Below, piece after piece: positions 1-8,921 of a DNA stretch of 64,000 nt. The stretch is from positions 3,890,501 to 3,954,500 of the forward strand of contig NZ_JAOVZR010000001.1 of the NCBI RefSeq assembly GCF_026619415.1, written 5' to 3'. The first letter of the stretch is position 1. Each line of letters opens with the position of its first letter. Under the pieces are notes generated by a model that saw only the letters and a list, made by a program, of their open reading frames with translations, searched no databases and had not been told where the DNA came from. This stretch comes from Hoeflea algicola. GTDB lineage: Bacteria > Pseudomonadota > Alphaproteobacteria > Rhizobiales > Rhizobiaceae. Both the position numbers and the translations under genes were made by a program.

Positions 1-1
1 G

Positions 2-241
2 TTCACTGGAACGGTGTTCGTGTTCCGGTCACGCAAGGCGGATCGGTTGAAGCTGATCTACTGGGATGGCAGCGGTCTTGTGATGGCCTACAAGCGACTG
101 GAAGATCACACCTTCACTTGGCCGGGTATCAGAGATGGCCTAATGACATTGGGCCATGCTCAGTTCGAAGCGCTGTTTGCGGGCCTCGACTGGCGACGCG
201 TTCGTTCCGTGGAAACGAGAGCACCGGAGGCCATCGAATAG
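2..241 (+). CDS. tnpB: IS66 accessory protein TnpB (ORF2), 5' end missing
   Basis: The visible 79 codons are the C-terminal part of the IS66 TnpB family (PF05717): phrases VFVFRSRKADRLKLIYWDGSGL and FAGLDWRRV are typical (only the first 20 or so residues of each block are diagnostic). TnpB is needed for IS66 transposition but its biochemical role is not settled. The frame is open to the window edge, so the true start lies upstream; a GTG at 14 is internal. It lies 68 bp before tnpC on the same strand, the normal order in this family. Confidence 0.85.
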   Translation, partial: FTGTVFVFRSRKADRLKLIYWDGSGLVMAYKRLEDHTFTWPGIRDGLMTLGHAQFEALFAGLDWRRVRSVETRAPEAIE

Positions 242-309
242 CTGCGGCACGATGACTCGGGTGGCAAATACCAAAGGCAATTCGAAGCGGGATTTAGTAG
301 ATTCCGGCC

Positions 310-1869
310 ATGCTGAACGCCGCCGATCTTCCCGATGATGTTGCCGCCCTGAAGGCGATGCTGATTGCGGCGCAGGCACGCGAGGCAGGCAAGGACGCCC
401 AGATTGTCCGCAAAGATGAGCGGATCGAACGGCTGGAGAAACTGGTTGCCGCCTTCAAGCAAGCGGCCTTCGGGCGCAAGTCCGAGAAGACCGATCCCGA
501 CCAATTCGATCTGGCACTTGAAGACCTGGAAACGGCAATGGCCGCGATCCATGCCGAGGATGAGGCGGACGCCCCCTTGGGCAAGCGGTTCATCAAGCCA
601 CGAGCGACCAATCGCGGCTCTCTTCCAAAGCATCTTCCTCGTGTCGAAGAGGTGATCGAGCCGGAAAGCCTGATCTGCGCCTGCGGCGGATGCCTGCATT
701 GCATCGGCGACGATGTGTCCGAGAGGCTGGACGTGATCCCGGCCCAGTTCCGCGTCATCGTCACACGCCGCCCCAAATATGCCTGCCGCGCCTGCACCGA
801 CGGCGTCGTTCAGGCCCCAGCTCCTGCACGTCTGATCCAGGCTGGGTTGCCGACGGAAGCGACGGTCGCCCATGTGCTGGTCTCCAAATATGCCGATCAC
901 CTTCCTTTGTATCGGCAGGCTCAGATCATGAGCCGCCAAGATATTGATCTCGACAGGTCCACACTTGCCGATTGGGTCGGTCGCGCAGCCTTCGAATTGT
1001 GTCCCGTCTTTGATGCGCTGATCTCCGACCTGAAGCGTTCGAGCAAGCTCTTCATGGACGAGACCCGTGCCCCCGTGCTTGATCCCGGCTCCCGTAAAAC
1101 CAAGACAGGATACTTCTGGGCCTTGGCTCGTGATGATCGTCCATGGGGCGGTGGTGCGCCACCAGGCGTCGCCTTCACCTACACTCCCGGTCGCGGGGGC
1201 ATTCATGCCGAACGGATATTGCAGGGCTTCTCGGGCATTCTGCAGGTCGATGGCTATGCCGGATACAACAGGCTGATCGCGCCAGACCGGATTGGCCCGG
1301 ACATTCGGCTTGCCTATTGTTGGGCCCACGCTCGTCGCAAGCTGGTGGAGATCACCCGCAACGGAGCAGCACCGATTGCCGAGGACGGCGTCAAACGGAT
1401 CGGCGAACTCTACCGGATCGAAGCCGAATTGCGCGGCCTTCATCCGCAGGCTCGCCTCGCCGGGCGACAGGAACGATCAGCCTCGCTGGTAACCGAATTG
1501 GAAACATGGCTCGTTCATCACCGTGCCCGTGTTGCGGCCAAATCGCCGCTTGGCGAAGCCTTGAAATACATCGCCAAATACTGGGAGGGTCTGCTTCTCT
1601 TCCTCGCCGACGGCCGCATCGAAATCGACAACAACAGCGTGGAGCGAACCATCCGGCCGATAGCCCTCAATCGGAAGAACGCACTCTTCGCCGGCCATGA
1701 CGCTGGAGCCGAAAACTGGGCCATCATCGCCTCGCTCGTTGAGACCTGCAAACTCAACGCCGTTGATCCGCAGGCCTATCTGACCAGGACACTTACCGCC
1801 ATCGTCAACGGTCATAAACAGAGCCGGATCGATGAGCTGCTTCCTTGGAATTATCCTGCCAAGGTGTGA
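310..1869 (+). CDS. tnpC: IS66 transposase TnpC
   Basis: DDE transposase of 519 residues, full family length. Seen: an N-terminal coiled region (about 10-60) with the FGRKSEK motif, a zinc-finger stretch with paired cysteines (about 118-160: CACGGCLHC and CRAC), and the catalytic core with the acidic residues in FMDETRAPVLD (about 250), VDGYAGYN (about 317) and NNSVERTIRP (about 440). The C-terminal WNYPAKV tail is typical of IS66 TnpC. No break is seen, so the element may still be active, depending on its left part. Confidence 0.95.
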   Translation: MLNAADLPDDVAALKAMLIAAQAREAGKDAQIVRKDERIERLEKLVAAFKQAAFGRKSEKTDPDQFDLALEDLETAMAAIHAEDEADAPLGKRFIKPRATNRGSLPKHLPRVEEVIEPESLICACGGCLHCIGDDVSERLDVIPAQFRVIVTRRPKYACRACTDGVVQAPAPARLIQAGLPTEATVAHVLVSKYADHLPLYRQAQIMSRQDIDLDRSTLADWVGRAAFELCPVFDALISDLKRSSKLFMDETRAPVLDPGSRKTKTGYFWALARDDRPWGGGAPPGVAFTYTPGRGGIHAERILQGFSGILQVDGYAGYNRLIAPDRIGPDIRLAYCWAHARRKLVEITRNGAAPIAEDGVKRIGELYRIEAELRGLHPQARLAGRQERSASLVTELETWLVHHRARVAAKSPLGEALKYIAKYWEGLLLFLADGRIEIDNNSVERTIRPIALNRKNALFAGHDAGAENWAIIASLVETCKLNAVDPQAYLTRTLTAIVNGHKQSRIDELLPWNYPAKV

Positions 1870-1885
1870 GCGGAACACCGCTTAC

Positions 1886-3133
1886 AATTTTTCCAGCAAT
1901 AGCTTCGTCATATTGAAGTGCATCAACTATATCCCGCCGCACACCATTGAATCGGCGTTGTCGGCGATAGCGGTGTTGTGCCATCTCAACATATATTTTC
2001 TCTTCATTGTTACTGTTAGGTTGAAGGTTGCCAACGAAATCGTCCATCTACCCCTGAAGATAAAGATACTGTGGGTGTTTCTTGATGATATCGGTAGTGA
2101 GTACCCTTTTTTGTGCGAGCGCCTCTTCCACATAATCACTCAAGAATTCTCTAACACTTGAAGCGACTTGGCGGCGAATGAGGCGTCCTTCCTCAGGGTC
2201 GAAGATGAAGTCGGTACGTTGTGGGTTGACGTGAGTGTCGAGATAGTCACCCGTCACTGTACCGACGTATATCTGTTCGCCGTCGAGCAGTTTTAAACCG
2301 ATCTGCTCATCGATGCCATACTCCTTCACTCCACGGTCATTCGCACAAAAACACATCCAGTTATTTACCGGTCCGCGAGGCCGGATGCTTTTTTCGCATT
2401 TCATATGTCGAATAATTATTGGTTGCCTTTCGCCTTCTATTTCTACTTCTATTATCTGTTCTACGGACTGATTAATCCTCTCCTCGAACTCTGTTTGGAG
2501 GTCCGTCGTACCGTCGTCATGCAAACATATGCGTGGCGATTTATCTCCGGCAAAGACCGGCAAGAAGTGCGCGAGAATTCGGAGAACAATCGTATCTGAT
2601 TTGACCGGACACTTCGTGCCATACGACTCCACAAATTCAGATAGTACGATGGTAGTGCCCGGCTCCTTGGGAACCGGACCAGTCGGATTCATGGTGTCGA
2701 TCTGGTTTTTTTCGCGCAGCACAAAATCGAACGCTATTTGCTCAAGCCCTGAACCGTTCTGAAAGGCCGAGCTAATAGAAATCTTTCTGAACACCTTCAG
2801 CCAGCCGAGTCGCCCAACACCTTTGCCACCCTTCTTTATTTTGTGCCGGGAGAAGGGGGTGCAGAACGACGCAAAATTCTCATTGTTGAGTCCGATACCA
2901 TTGTCCTTAACAATGAACCCGACAACGGGGGAACTGCCATCTGGAAGTCCTCCCCGGAGAATGTCGATATCAATACGGCCATGTTTCACCAAGCCGTCAT
3001 CACCGAACCGTTCATTGATCGCGTGCAGGGAATTGCTGATCGCCTCGAACAAGGGCAACAGGGCATTACCTTCTGAAGGTCTGAGAGGAAGTCGTGCAAC
3101 CTGACCAACAACGTCGCTGTGTAAATCTGCCAT
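1886..3133 (-). pseudogene. GHKL-type ATPase gene, interrupted by an amber codon and cut by IS66
   Basis: From ATG at 3133 (preceded by GGGAGG) the frame encodes an HSP90/MutL-like ATPase domain: N box EAISNSLHAI (about 31), DNGIGL (about 78) and GGKGVGR (about 103). After residue 361 there is a TAG at 2048-2050. The same frame then continues for 54 codons in convincing coding sequence (EEKIYVEMAQHRYRRQRR, then YDEAIAGKI) until the IS66 end at 1885/1886. So the gene has two lesions: an in-frame stop and loss of its C terminus. Proteins with this N-terminal domain occur in defence and island loci such as MutL/Z1-type systems, but no partner gene is visible, so the role is unassigned. Confidence 0.75.
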
Positions 3134-3941
3134 TTTGACCTCCCGATTACAAATGACGGATACAACCTAAGGGCGGTGGCGCGCAACTATTCATTTTCTG
3201 AGGTAAACTCGAAATGGCGGAAAAGTGCGCGTTTAGCCAGCGGGTGAATCCTAGCCGAGAGATTCCACAAATGTCTGGGGTCCGGATGGTTTGGTAGAGT
3301 GAGCCGTTATGCAATGACTCGGTATTCGTTGGTTATCTCCGTGAGATTGATACATTGAACTTCCCGACGGATCCGACCGAGGGTGGCGATCGATGGAAGA
3401 GCGGACAGTGCGCCTTCTCAACTTGCTCGGTCGTATATTGTTCACAAAGCTCTCTCAGAAAGGGGCCGCGGCCTATAAATCATTAACGGCGGCTCCGGCA
3501 TGTGGCTGTCTAGGCGGTTCTGGGAGTGCAAGCGTTTTGCTGAGCTGATTCAGCCTAAAAGCCAAAACGATCTCATGCGTGGGTCGTGCCTGTGATGGCA
3601 ATTGATATGCCGTAAACATTAGGCTTTGGTGTCTCACAAAATCGCTGTCGAGGGTTTTTCGGTGGTTCTGACTGCGGCCGTGCTTACCTCTAATAAACAG
3701 CCTCATTTATCATTTCATAACTGGTGTCATCCGTGCGCTGCGCGTCTCGCTATTCCATCGATTGCGTGATGATCGAACGGAACGTGGCGGCTGCAAGCGC
3801 CACAAAACTATACTTTACAGTCAAATAGAATGACATTATATTGAACATATAGTCACAGATTAAATAGCTTAAAATGCATACTCTGACATACTGAAAGATA
3901 AAAAGTACAATTATATCAATATGTTAGATATTCTTCCTTTT
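3134..3941. other. Gene-poor island remnant
   Basis: About 800 bases between the start of the ATPase gene and the tRNA-Thr fragment. Short open frames exist on both strands (for example 3473-3706 minus) but none has a convincing ribosome site or a family I recognise. Base composition falls to AT-rich from about 3820 to 3940. It is probably decayed island DNA next to the attachment site; no integrase is visible in it. Confidence 0.5.
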
Positions 3942-3987
3942 CTTCGTAATGATGGGGTCGCAGGTTCGAGTCCTGCAAGCGGCACCA
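3942..3987 (+). other. 3' fragment of tRNA-Thr(CGT), probable island attachment site
   Basis: These 46 bases match the 3' part of a tRNA from the anticodon loop (CTTCGTAAT) through a perfect T arm (GCAGGTTCGAGTCCTGC) to AGCGGCACCA with encoded CCA. No 5' half, D arm or matching acceptor strand precedes it, so this is not a whole tRNA gene. Such 3' fragments are left where a tyrosine-recombinase island enters a tRNA gene. The other copy should lie left of the window at an intact tRNA-Thr. Confidence 0.8.
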
Positions 3988-4151
3988 CTTTCCTGCGCTC
4001 CTCGTCTCGGGGTGCCCATCGTTTGGTTCCCACTTTTTGGTCACAGAGTTGCGCGGTTTGACAGCTTTCGCGTGTGATCGGCACATTTGGGTGGCAGGGG
4101 CTGAGGCTCGCTGACAGGCTGCCAAGGTTGCCGCTTACGCAAGCCATTTCG

Positions 4152-4703
4152 TCAGCTCTTGTTCGGGTCTTCCGGTTCGCCTGCTTCCGGCATTTCTTCG
4201 AACCCGTGATCTGGCTCCGCCGGAAACGACAGCGCGGCCGAGAGCTCATGCACTTCACCGCCAAGCGGTTGCTGGGTTGTTTCATCATCGAGCAGTGCGG
4301 CTATTCGCTCGAGACCAGCCAGAATCATCGCCTGTTCCCAATCCGGTATGTCGGCAAACGCTTCCAGAAACCGTTGATGGAGCGGGTCTGGCGCGGTCTC
4401 GAGTGCGGTGTGCCCAGCATCGGTAAGGGAAACCCAGTATTTTCGGCGGTCCGTTTCACTGCGCCGGCGCGTGAGATAATCAAACCGCACCAGTTTTTCG
4501 ATCAGCGCGGTGGCGCTGGCCGGTGCGACCCCGGCTCGCTGAGCGATCGCTTTTGGTGTGACTTCATGCAGGCTCTTGACCAGCCGCAGGACCAGCAGCT
4601 GGGCGGTCGTCAGCCCTGTCGAGCGGGCGAGTGCACGGTCATTGCGTTCGGCAATGTCCAGTACGCCGCGTAAAGCCGCAAGGCAACTCAAAGCCCGGTC
4701 CAT
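4152..4703 (-). CDS. ectR: MarR-family regulator of ectoine synthesis (EctR-like)
   Basis: 183 residues with a MarR winged helix: recognition region GVAPASATALIEKLVRFDYLTRRRSETDRRKYWVSLTD (first 20 residues diagnostic) and a C-terminal acidic, proline-rich tail of about 30 residues. It is divergent from ectA, 283 bp away, which is the usual place of EctR, a repressor of the ectABC-ask operon in methylotrophs and marine proteobacteria. The ATG at 4703 was chosen because homology starts there; a GTG at 4715 and a TTG at 4766 are in frame. The function is inferred from family and position. Confidence 0.85.
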   Translation of the reverse strand: MDRALSCLAALRGVLDIAERNDRALARSTGLTTAQLLVLRLVKSLHEVTPKAIAQRAGVAPASATALIEKLVRFDYLTRRRSETDRRKYWVSLTDAGHTALETAPDPLHQRFLEAFADIPDWEQAMILAGLERIAALLDDETTQQPLGGEVHELSAALSFPAEPDHGFEEMPEAGEPEDPNKS

Positions 4704-4853
4704 TCGGCCACTCACTTTAAAAACAATCTGACTACCCTGTTTAATCCTCAGTAGCAGGTCGCGCAATTGAAATTCCCGATGCCGAAATGAATTCTCCTTC
4801 TTTCCGCCATAAATAGTTTAAAAAACGAATTAGATTTTGCTGCGCTGCGAAAG

Positions 4854-4887
4854 AGATATTGTATATAACTAAACAAAAACAATATCT
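4854..4887. promoter_or_regulatory. Inverted repeat in the ectR-ectA intergenic region, candidate operator
   Basis: Perfect 9-bp arms AGATATTGT (4854-4862) and ACAATATCT (4879-4887) are separated by 16 bases, in a very AT-rich stretch between the divergent ectR and ectA. MarR-type repressors bind such palindromes over promoters, so it may be the EctR operator. This is an inference from position. Confidence 0.45.
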
Positions 4888-4986
4888 TATTTGCAAAATG
4901 GGGAAGACCGCAGTTAAATATGATTTAGGGTTGTAAACGATCTCGTAATCCGTATGGTTCGGAAAACGAACAAAAACGAGGAATTT

Positions 4987-5535
4987 ATGCGTCCCCATAT
5001 CCTTAGAAACGAGGCCAGCAACCCGAACAGGAATGTTATTAAGTTCCGCACACCGGAACCCGAAGACGGGTCCCTGATCTGGCAGCTCATTCGCGAATGC
5101 GAGCCACTCGACCGCAATTCGATGTACTGCAATCTGCTGCAGTGCGACCATTTCGCAGATACCTGTGTAGTGGCTGAAAAGGATGGCGACATTGTTGGCT
5201 GGGTGTCGGGCTACATAGTTCCCTCCGACCCCGATACGCTGTTCGTCTGGCAGGTGGCGGTATCCGATCGCGCCCGCGGAATGGGTGTCGCCAAGAGGAT
5301 GCTGAACGAACTGGTCTCGCGGAAATGCTGCGCCGGCGTTTCAACTCTGAAGACCACGATCACACGCGACAATGATGCCAGCTGGGCGCTGTTCAACGCT
5401 TTCGCCGACCAGAACAACGCGCCTCTCGCCCATGATGCCCATTACGTGCGCGACGATCACTTTGATGGTCGCCACGCCACCGAGCACATGGTGACGATCG
5501 CCCCTTTTGGCGAGCGCAAGTCAGCAGCAGCCTGA
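4987..5535 (+). CDS. ectA: L-2,4-diaminobutyrate acetyltransferase
   Basis: Second step of ectoine synthesis: acetylates L-2,4-diaminobutyrate to N-gamma-acetyl-diaminobutyrate using acetyl-CoA. 182 residues, GNAT fold; the acetyl-CoA loop is seen in VSDRARGMGVAKRML (about 90-105) and family signatures RTPEPEDGSLIWQLI and SMYCNLLQCDHF near the N terminus. The ATG at 4987 has ACGAGG five bases upstream, so it is preferred to the ATG at 4954. First gene of ectA-ectB-ectC-ask, 40 bp before ectB. Confidence 0.95.
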   Translation: MRPHILRNEASNPNRNVIKFRTPEPEDGSLIWQLIRECEPLDRNSMYCNLLQCDHFADTCVVAEKDGDIVGWVSGYIVPSDPDTLFVWQVAVSDRARGMGVAKRMLNELVSRKCCAGVSTLKTTITRDNDASWALFNAFADQNNAPLAHDAHYVRDDHFDGRHATEHMVTIAPFGERKSAAA

Positions 5536-5575
5536 CCCCCGGCGCATCCCTGTTATCCCAACACTAGAGGTTCCC

Positions 5576-6868
5576 ATGACCATTGAAACAACGGTTGATA
5601 CAGCCGTGTTCGAACGCCGCGAGTCCGAAGCGCGCAGCTATTGCCGCAGCTTCCCGGTGGTCTTCACGAGCGCTGAGAATGCGACATTAACTGACCAGAA
5701 CGGGCGAGAATATATCGATTTTCTCGCCGGTTGTTCGTCGCTCAACTACGGCCACAATGACCCCGACATGAAGGCAGCCCTGATCGATTACATCAGTGGC
5801 GACGGGGTTGCGCACGGGCTCGACATGTTCACCAGTGCCAAGGCCGATTTTCTGGAGACTTTCGAGGAACTGATCCTCAAGCCGCGTGGCATGGACCACA
5901 AGGTGATGTTCACCGGCCCTACGGGCACCAATGCCGTTGAAGCTGCGATGAAGCTTGCGCGCAAGGTCACTGGTCGCAACACCATCATCGCGTTCACAAA
6001 CGGCTTTCACGGCATGACGCTCGGCGCGCTGAGCGCAACCGGCAACTCGGGCAAGCGCGATGGTGCGAGTACGCCTCTGACCGGAATTGCCCGCATGCCC
6101 TATGAAGGCGCCTTCGGTGCCGCAGCTGATACCCTGGCCCAGATCGAGATGATGCTGAGCAACCCTTCCAGCGGGCTCGATGCGCCGGCAGCCATCATTG
6201 TCGAGCCGGTGCAGGGCGAAGGTGGGCTGAATGCGGCTTCCAAGAAATGGATGCAGGGCATTGCCCGGCTCGCCAAAAAGCACGGCGCCCTGTTGATCAT
6301 CGACGATATTCAAGCTGGCATCGGCCGCACCGGCAGGTTCTTCAGCACCGAGGAATTCGGCATCGACCCGGATATGATCACGCTTGCCAAGTCACTGTCG
6401 GGAATGGGGCTGCCTTTCGCCACGTTGCTGCTGAAGCCGGAACTCGATGTTTGGCAGCCCGCCGAGCACAATGGTACATTCCGCGGCAACAACCATGCCT
6501 TCGTGACGGCCACCGTGGCGCTGAAAAAATTCTGGGCCGATGACACTTTTGTCAAACAACTCGGCGACAAGGCTGCCTTTCTGGAGCGGCGTCTGGAACT
6601 GATGCGGGACAAGTTTCTGTCGGGTGCGACGATCAAGGGTCGCGGCATGATGCGGGGTATCGACGTTGGCTCGGGCGAGCTTGCGGCGGAAATCTGCGCG
6701 GACTGCTTCGACAATGGTTTGATCATCGAGACATCGGGTGCCCATGACGAAGTCGTCAAGGTGTTGGCACCGCTGACCATCCCGATGGAGCAGTTCAGTG
6801 TTGGGCTCGATATTCTTGAATCAGCAATCGCTGAAAACACATCGTTTCTTCGCATCGCCGCCGAATAG
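5576..6868 (+). CDS. ectB: Diaminobutyrate-2-oxoglutarate transaminase
   Basis: First step of ectoine synthesis: PLP-dependent transfer of an amino group from glutamate to L-aspartate 4-semialdehyde, giving 2,4-diaminobutyrate. 430 residues, class III aminotransferase. Seen: FTGPTGTNAVEAAMKLAR (PLP phosphate region, about 110-130), IIDDIQAGIGRTGRFF (about 240) and the PLP lysine in MITLAKSLSGMGLPFA (about 270). ATG at 5576 with AGAGG upstream. No ectD (ectoine hydroxylase) follows in this operon. Confidence 0.95.
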   Translation: MTIETTVDTAVFERRESEARSYCRSFPVVFTSAENATLTDQNGREYIDFLAGCSSLNYGHNDPDMKAALIDYISGDGVAHGLDMFTSAKADFLETFEELILKPRGMDHKVMFTGPTGTNAVEAAMKLARKVTGRNTIIAFTNGFHGMTLGALSATGNSGKRDGASTPLTGIARMPYEGAFGAAADTLAQIEMMLSNPSSGLDAPAAIIVEPVQGEGGLNAASKKWMQGIARLAKKHGALLIIDDIQAGIGRTGRFFSTEEFGIDPDMITLAKSLSGMGLPFATLLLKPELDVWQPAEHNGTFRGNNHAFVTATVALKKFWADDTFVKQLGDKAAFLERRLELMRDKFLSGATIKGRGMMRGIDVGSGELAAEICADCFDNGLIIETSGAHDEVVKVLAPLTIPMEQFSVGLDILESAIAENTSFLRIAAE

Positions 6869-6877
6869 GAGCCAACA

Positions 6878-7270
6878 ATGATCATTCGCGATTTCAACGA
6901 ACTGATAAATACTGACCGGACGGTAGCCGATGCCAAGTGGAAATCGGTGCGGATGCTGCTTGCCGATGACGGCATGGGGTTCAGCTTCCACATCACGGTT
7001 ATCGAAGCCGGATCGGAGCACACATTCCACTACAAGCACCATTTCGAGAGCGTCTATTGCATCTCGGGCAAGGGCGCGATCACGGATCTGGCGAACGGCG
7101 AGACCCACCAGATCAAGCCCGGCGTGATGTACGCCCTGGATGCTCACGACAAGCATACGCTGGTTGCCGAAGAACAGCTGGTGCTCGCCTGTTGCTTCAA
7201 CCCGCCGGTGACCGGAACGGAAGTGCACAGGGAAGACGGGTCATACGCACCGGCCTCAACCGACGCCTGA
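6878..7270 (+). CDS. ectC: L-ectoine synthase
   Basis: Closes the ring of N-gamma-acetyl-diaminobutyrate by loss of water to give ectoine, a cytoplasmic compatible solute. 130 residues, the normal length, cupin fold; the iron-binding and active-site stretches are visible in HYKHHFESVYCISGKG (about 50-66) and YALDAHDKHTL (about 85-96). AGGAG stands seven bases before the ATG, nine bases after ectB, so the two are cotranscribed. Confidence 0.95.
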   Translation: MIIRDFNELINTDRTVADAKWKSVRMLLADDGMGFSFHITVIEAGSEHTFHYKHHFESVYCISGKGAITDLANGETHQIKPGVMYALDAHDKHTLVAEEQLVLACCFNPPVTGTEVHREDGSYAPASTDA

Positions 7271-7310
7271 CCCCGAAATACCATCTTCCGTTTTAAAACA
7301 GCATAGAGGA

Positions 7311-7333
7311 GGTCGGCGTTGATGACGCCGGCC
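7311..7333 (+). other. Stem-loop between ectC and ask
   Basis: GGTCGGCGT (7311-7319) pairs with ACGCCGGCC (7325-7333) through nine pairs including one G-U, with a five-base loop. There is no U run after it; it ends just before the AAGGA site of ask. It may tune the amount of aspartokinase relative to EctABC or protect the upstream message. Confidence 0.45.
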
Positions 7334-7346
7334 AAGGAATTTTGTC

Positions 7347-8810
7347 ATGAGTACGCATACAGTTGAAAAAATCGGCGGCACATCAATGAGCCGGTCAGAC
7401 GAGTTGGTCGACACCTTGTTTCTGGGCAACCGCGAAGGCGCCGATTTTTACGACCGCGTATTTGTCGTCTCTGCCTATGGCGGCATCACCGACCTGTTGC
7501 TGGAAGCCAAGAAAACCGGAACGCCCGGGGTCTACGGGCTGTTTGCGGCTTCCGATTCAAGCCTCGCCTGGAGCGAGGCGCTCGACAGTACTTTTGAAAA
7601 AATGTCGGAAATCCATAACCGCCTTCTCGAGCATCCGGCCGACCGCAGGACAGCGGACGGCTTCATACGCGAACGCATCGAGGGCGCGCGCAGATGTCTC
7701 ATAGACCTGCAGCGGCTCTGCTCTTACGGGCACTTTCGGCTCAACGAACACATGATGACAATCCGCGAATTGCTCTCCGGGCTGGGCGAAACGCACTCGG
7801 CATTTACCACTGCCCTGATGCTGCAGCGGCGCGGTGTGAATGCCCGCTTTGTGGATCTCACCGGCTGGCGCGACGAAAGCGAGCCCGATCTCGGTGAACG
7901 GATCGAGCGTGAATTCAGCGATATCGACCTGAAGACCGAATTGCCCATCGTCACCGGCTACGCACAGTGCAGGGAAGGCTTGATGAAGCTTTATGACCGC
8001 GGATATTCCGAGGTGACTTTTGCCCGGATCGCAGCTGCGACCGCCGCACGCGAAGCGGTGATTCACAAGGAATTCCACCTGTCGAGCGCCGACCCGAAGG
8101 TCGTTGGCGCGAATTCTGTTCGCAAGATCGGCCAGACCAATTTCGAAGTTGCCGACCAATTGTCCAATCTGGGCATGGAAGCCATTCACCCGCGCGCAGC
8201 CAAGATCCTCAGGCAGTCCGATATCGCCTTGCGCGTTGCCAACGCCTTTGAACCATCCGATCCCGGAACACTGATTGACGCCGAACCGGGTGGCGATGCA
8301 CGGGTGGAAATGGTCACAGGCCTTGATGTTCTCGGCCTTGAGGTTTTCGAGCAGGATATGGTGGGCGTCAAAGGCTATGACGCAACGATCCTGAAGGCTC
8401 TGACCCGTCATGCGGTGCGTATCGTTTCAAAGCACTCAAATGCCAACACCATCACCCACTATGTGGATGCCTCGTTGAAGTCCGCCCGCCGCGTCGAACA
8501 CGAGATCGCCGAGGCCTATCCGTCTGCCCGTGTGCACACCCAGAGCGTTGCGCTTGTCAGCGCGGTGGGGCGCAACCTGAAAGGCGTGCCGGTCTGTCTG
8601 GATGGGCTGAATGCATTGGGCGAGGCGGGCATCACGCCGATTGCCCTGCACCAGGGTGGCCGGTCGGTCGACGTGCAGTTCATTGTCGAGCGCAAACACA
8701 AGCAAGCCGCAATCTGTGCCCTGCACAAAGCCTTGGTGGAAAGCAGCGCTGAAACAGGAAGTTCCGCCAGCGTGGGCACTCAGGAAAACCTGATGAAAAC
8801 TGCGGCTTAA
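7347..8810 (+). CDS. ask: Ectoine-specific aspartate kinase (Ask_Ect)
   Basis: Phosphorylates L-aspartate, the entry step towards aspartate semialdehyde for EctB. 487 residues: N-terminal kinase domain with VEKIGGTSMSR (family KxGGTS) and a C-terminal pair of ACT domains. Specialised Ask_Ect enzymes sit at the end of ect operons and are thought to escape the feedback control of the main aspartokinase. It has AAGGA before ATG 7347 and follows ectC by 76 bp. Confidence 0.93.
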   Translation: MSTHTVEKIGGTSMSRSDELVDTLFLGNREGADFYDRVFVVSAYGGITDLLLEAKKTGTPGVYGLFAASDSSLAWSEALDSTFEKMSEIHNRLLEHPADRRTADGFIRERIEGARRCLIDLQRLCSYGHFRLNEHMMTIRELLSGLGETHSAFTTALMLQRRGVNARFVDLTGWRDESEPDLGERIEREFSDIDLKTELPIVTGYAQCREGLMKLYDRGYSEVTFARIAAATAAREAVIHKEFHLSSADPKVVGANSVRKIGQTNFEVADQLSNLGMEAIHPRAAKILRQSDIALRVANAFEPSDPGTLIDAEPGGDARVEMVTGLDVLGLEVFEQDMVGVKGYDATILKALTRHAVRIVSKHSNANTITHYVDASLKSARRVEHEIAEAYPSARVHTQSVALVSAVGRNLKGVPVCLDGLNALGEAGITPIALHQGGRSVDVQFIVERKHKQAAICALHKALVESSAETGSSASVGTQENLMKTAA

Positions 8811-8921
8811 CGGGCCCTCTGGTTGGAAAATCCGCCCAAAATAGACCTTTAGTTCAGCCCCTATTTCACATATAGATCACAGATTTGGTGATATTATTGG
8901 CAGATTTTGCTATAAAAATCA

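Larger units (their letters stand above)
1..1885 (+). mobile_element. IS66-family insertion sequence, left end outside the window
   Basis: It holds the end of tnpB and a full tnpC. The right end is placed at 1885 because the bases 1871-1885, read on the minus strand, begin GTAAGCGGTGTTCCG, the GTAAGCG-type terminal repeat usual for IS66. The gene to its right stops matching its own family exactly at this point, which supports the boundary. The left end and the expected 8-bp target duplication cannot be checked. Confidence 0.9.

Noticed and set aside
3911..4288. Minus-strand frames across the tRNA-Thr fragment reading ...LQDSNLRPHH...
   Set aside because: This is the well-known false protein obtained by translating tRNA genes antisense; it has no ribosome site.
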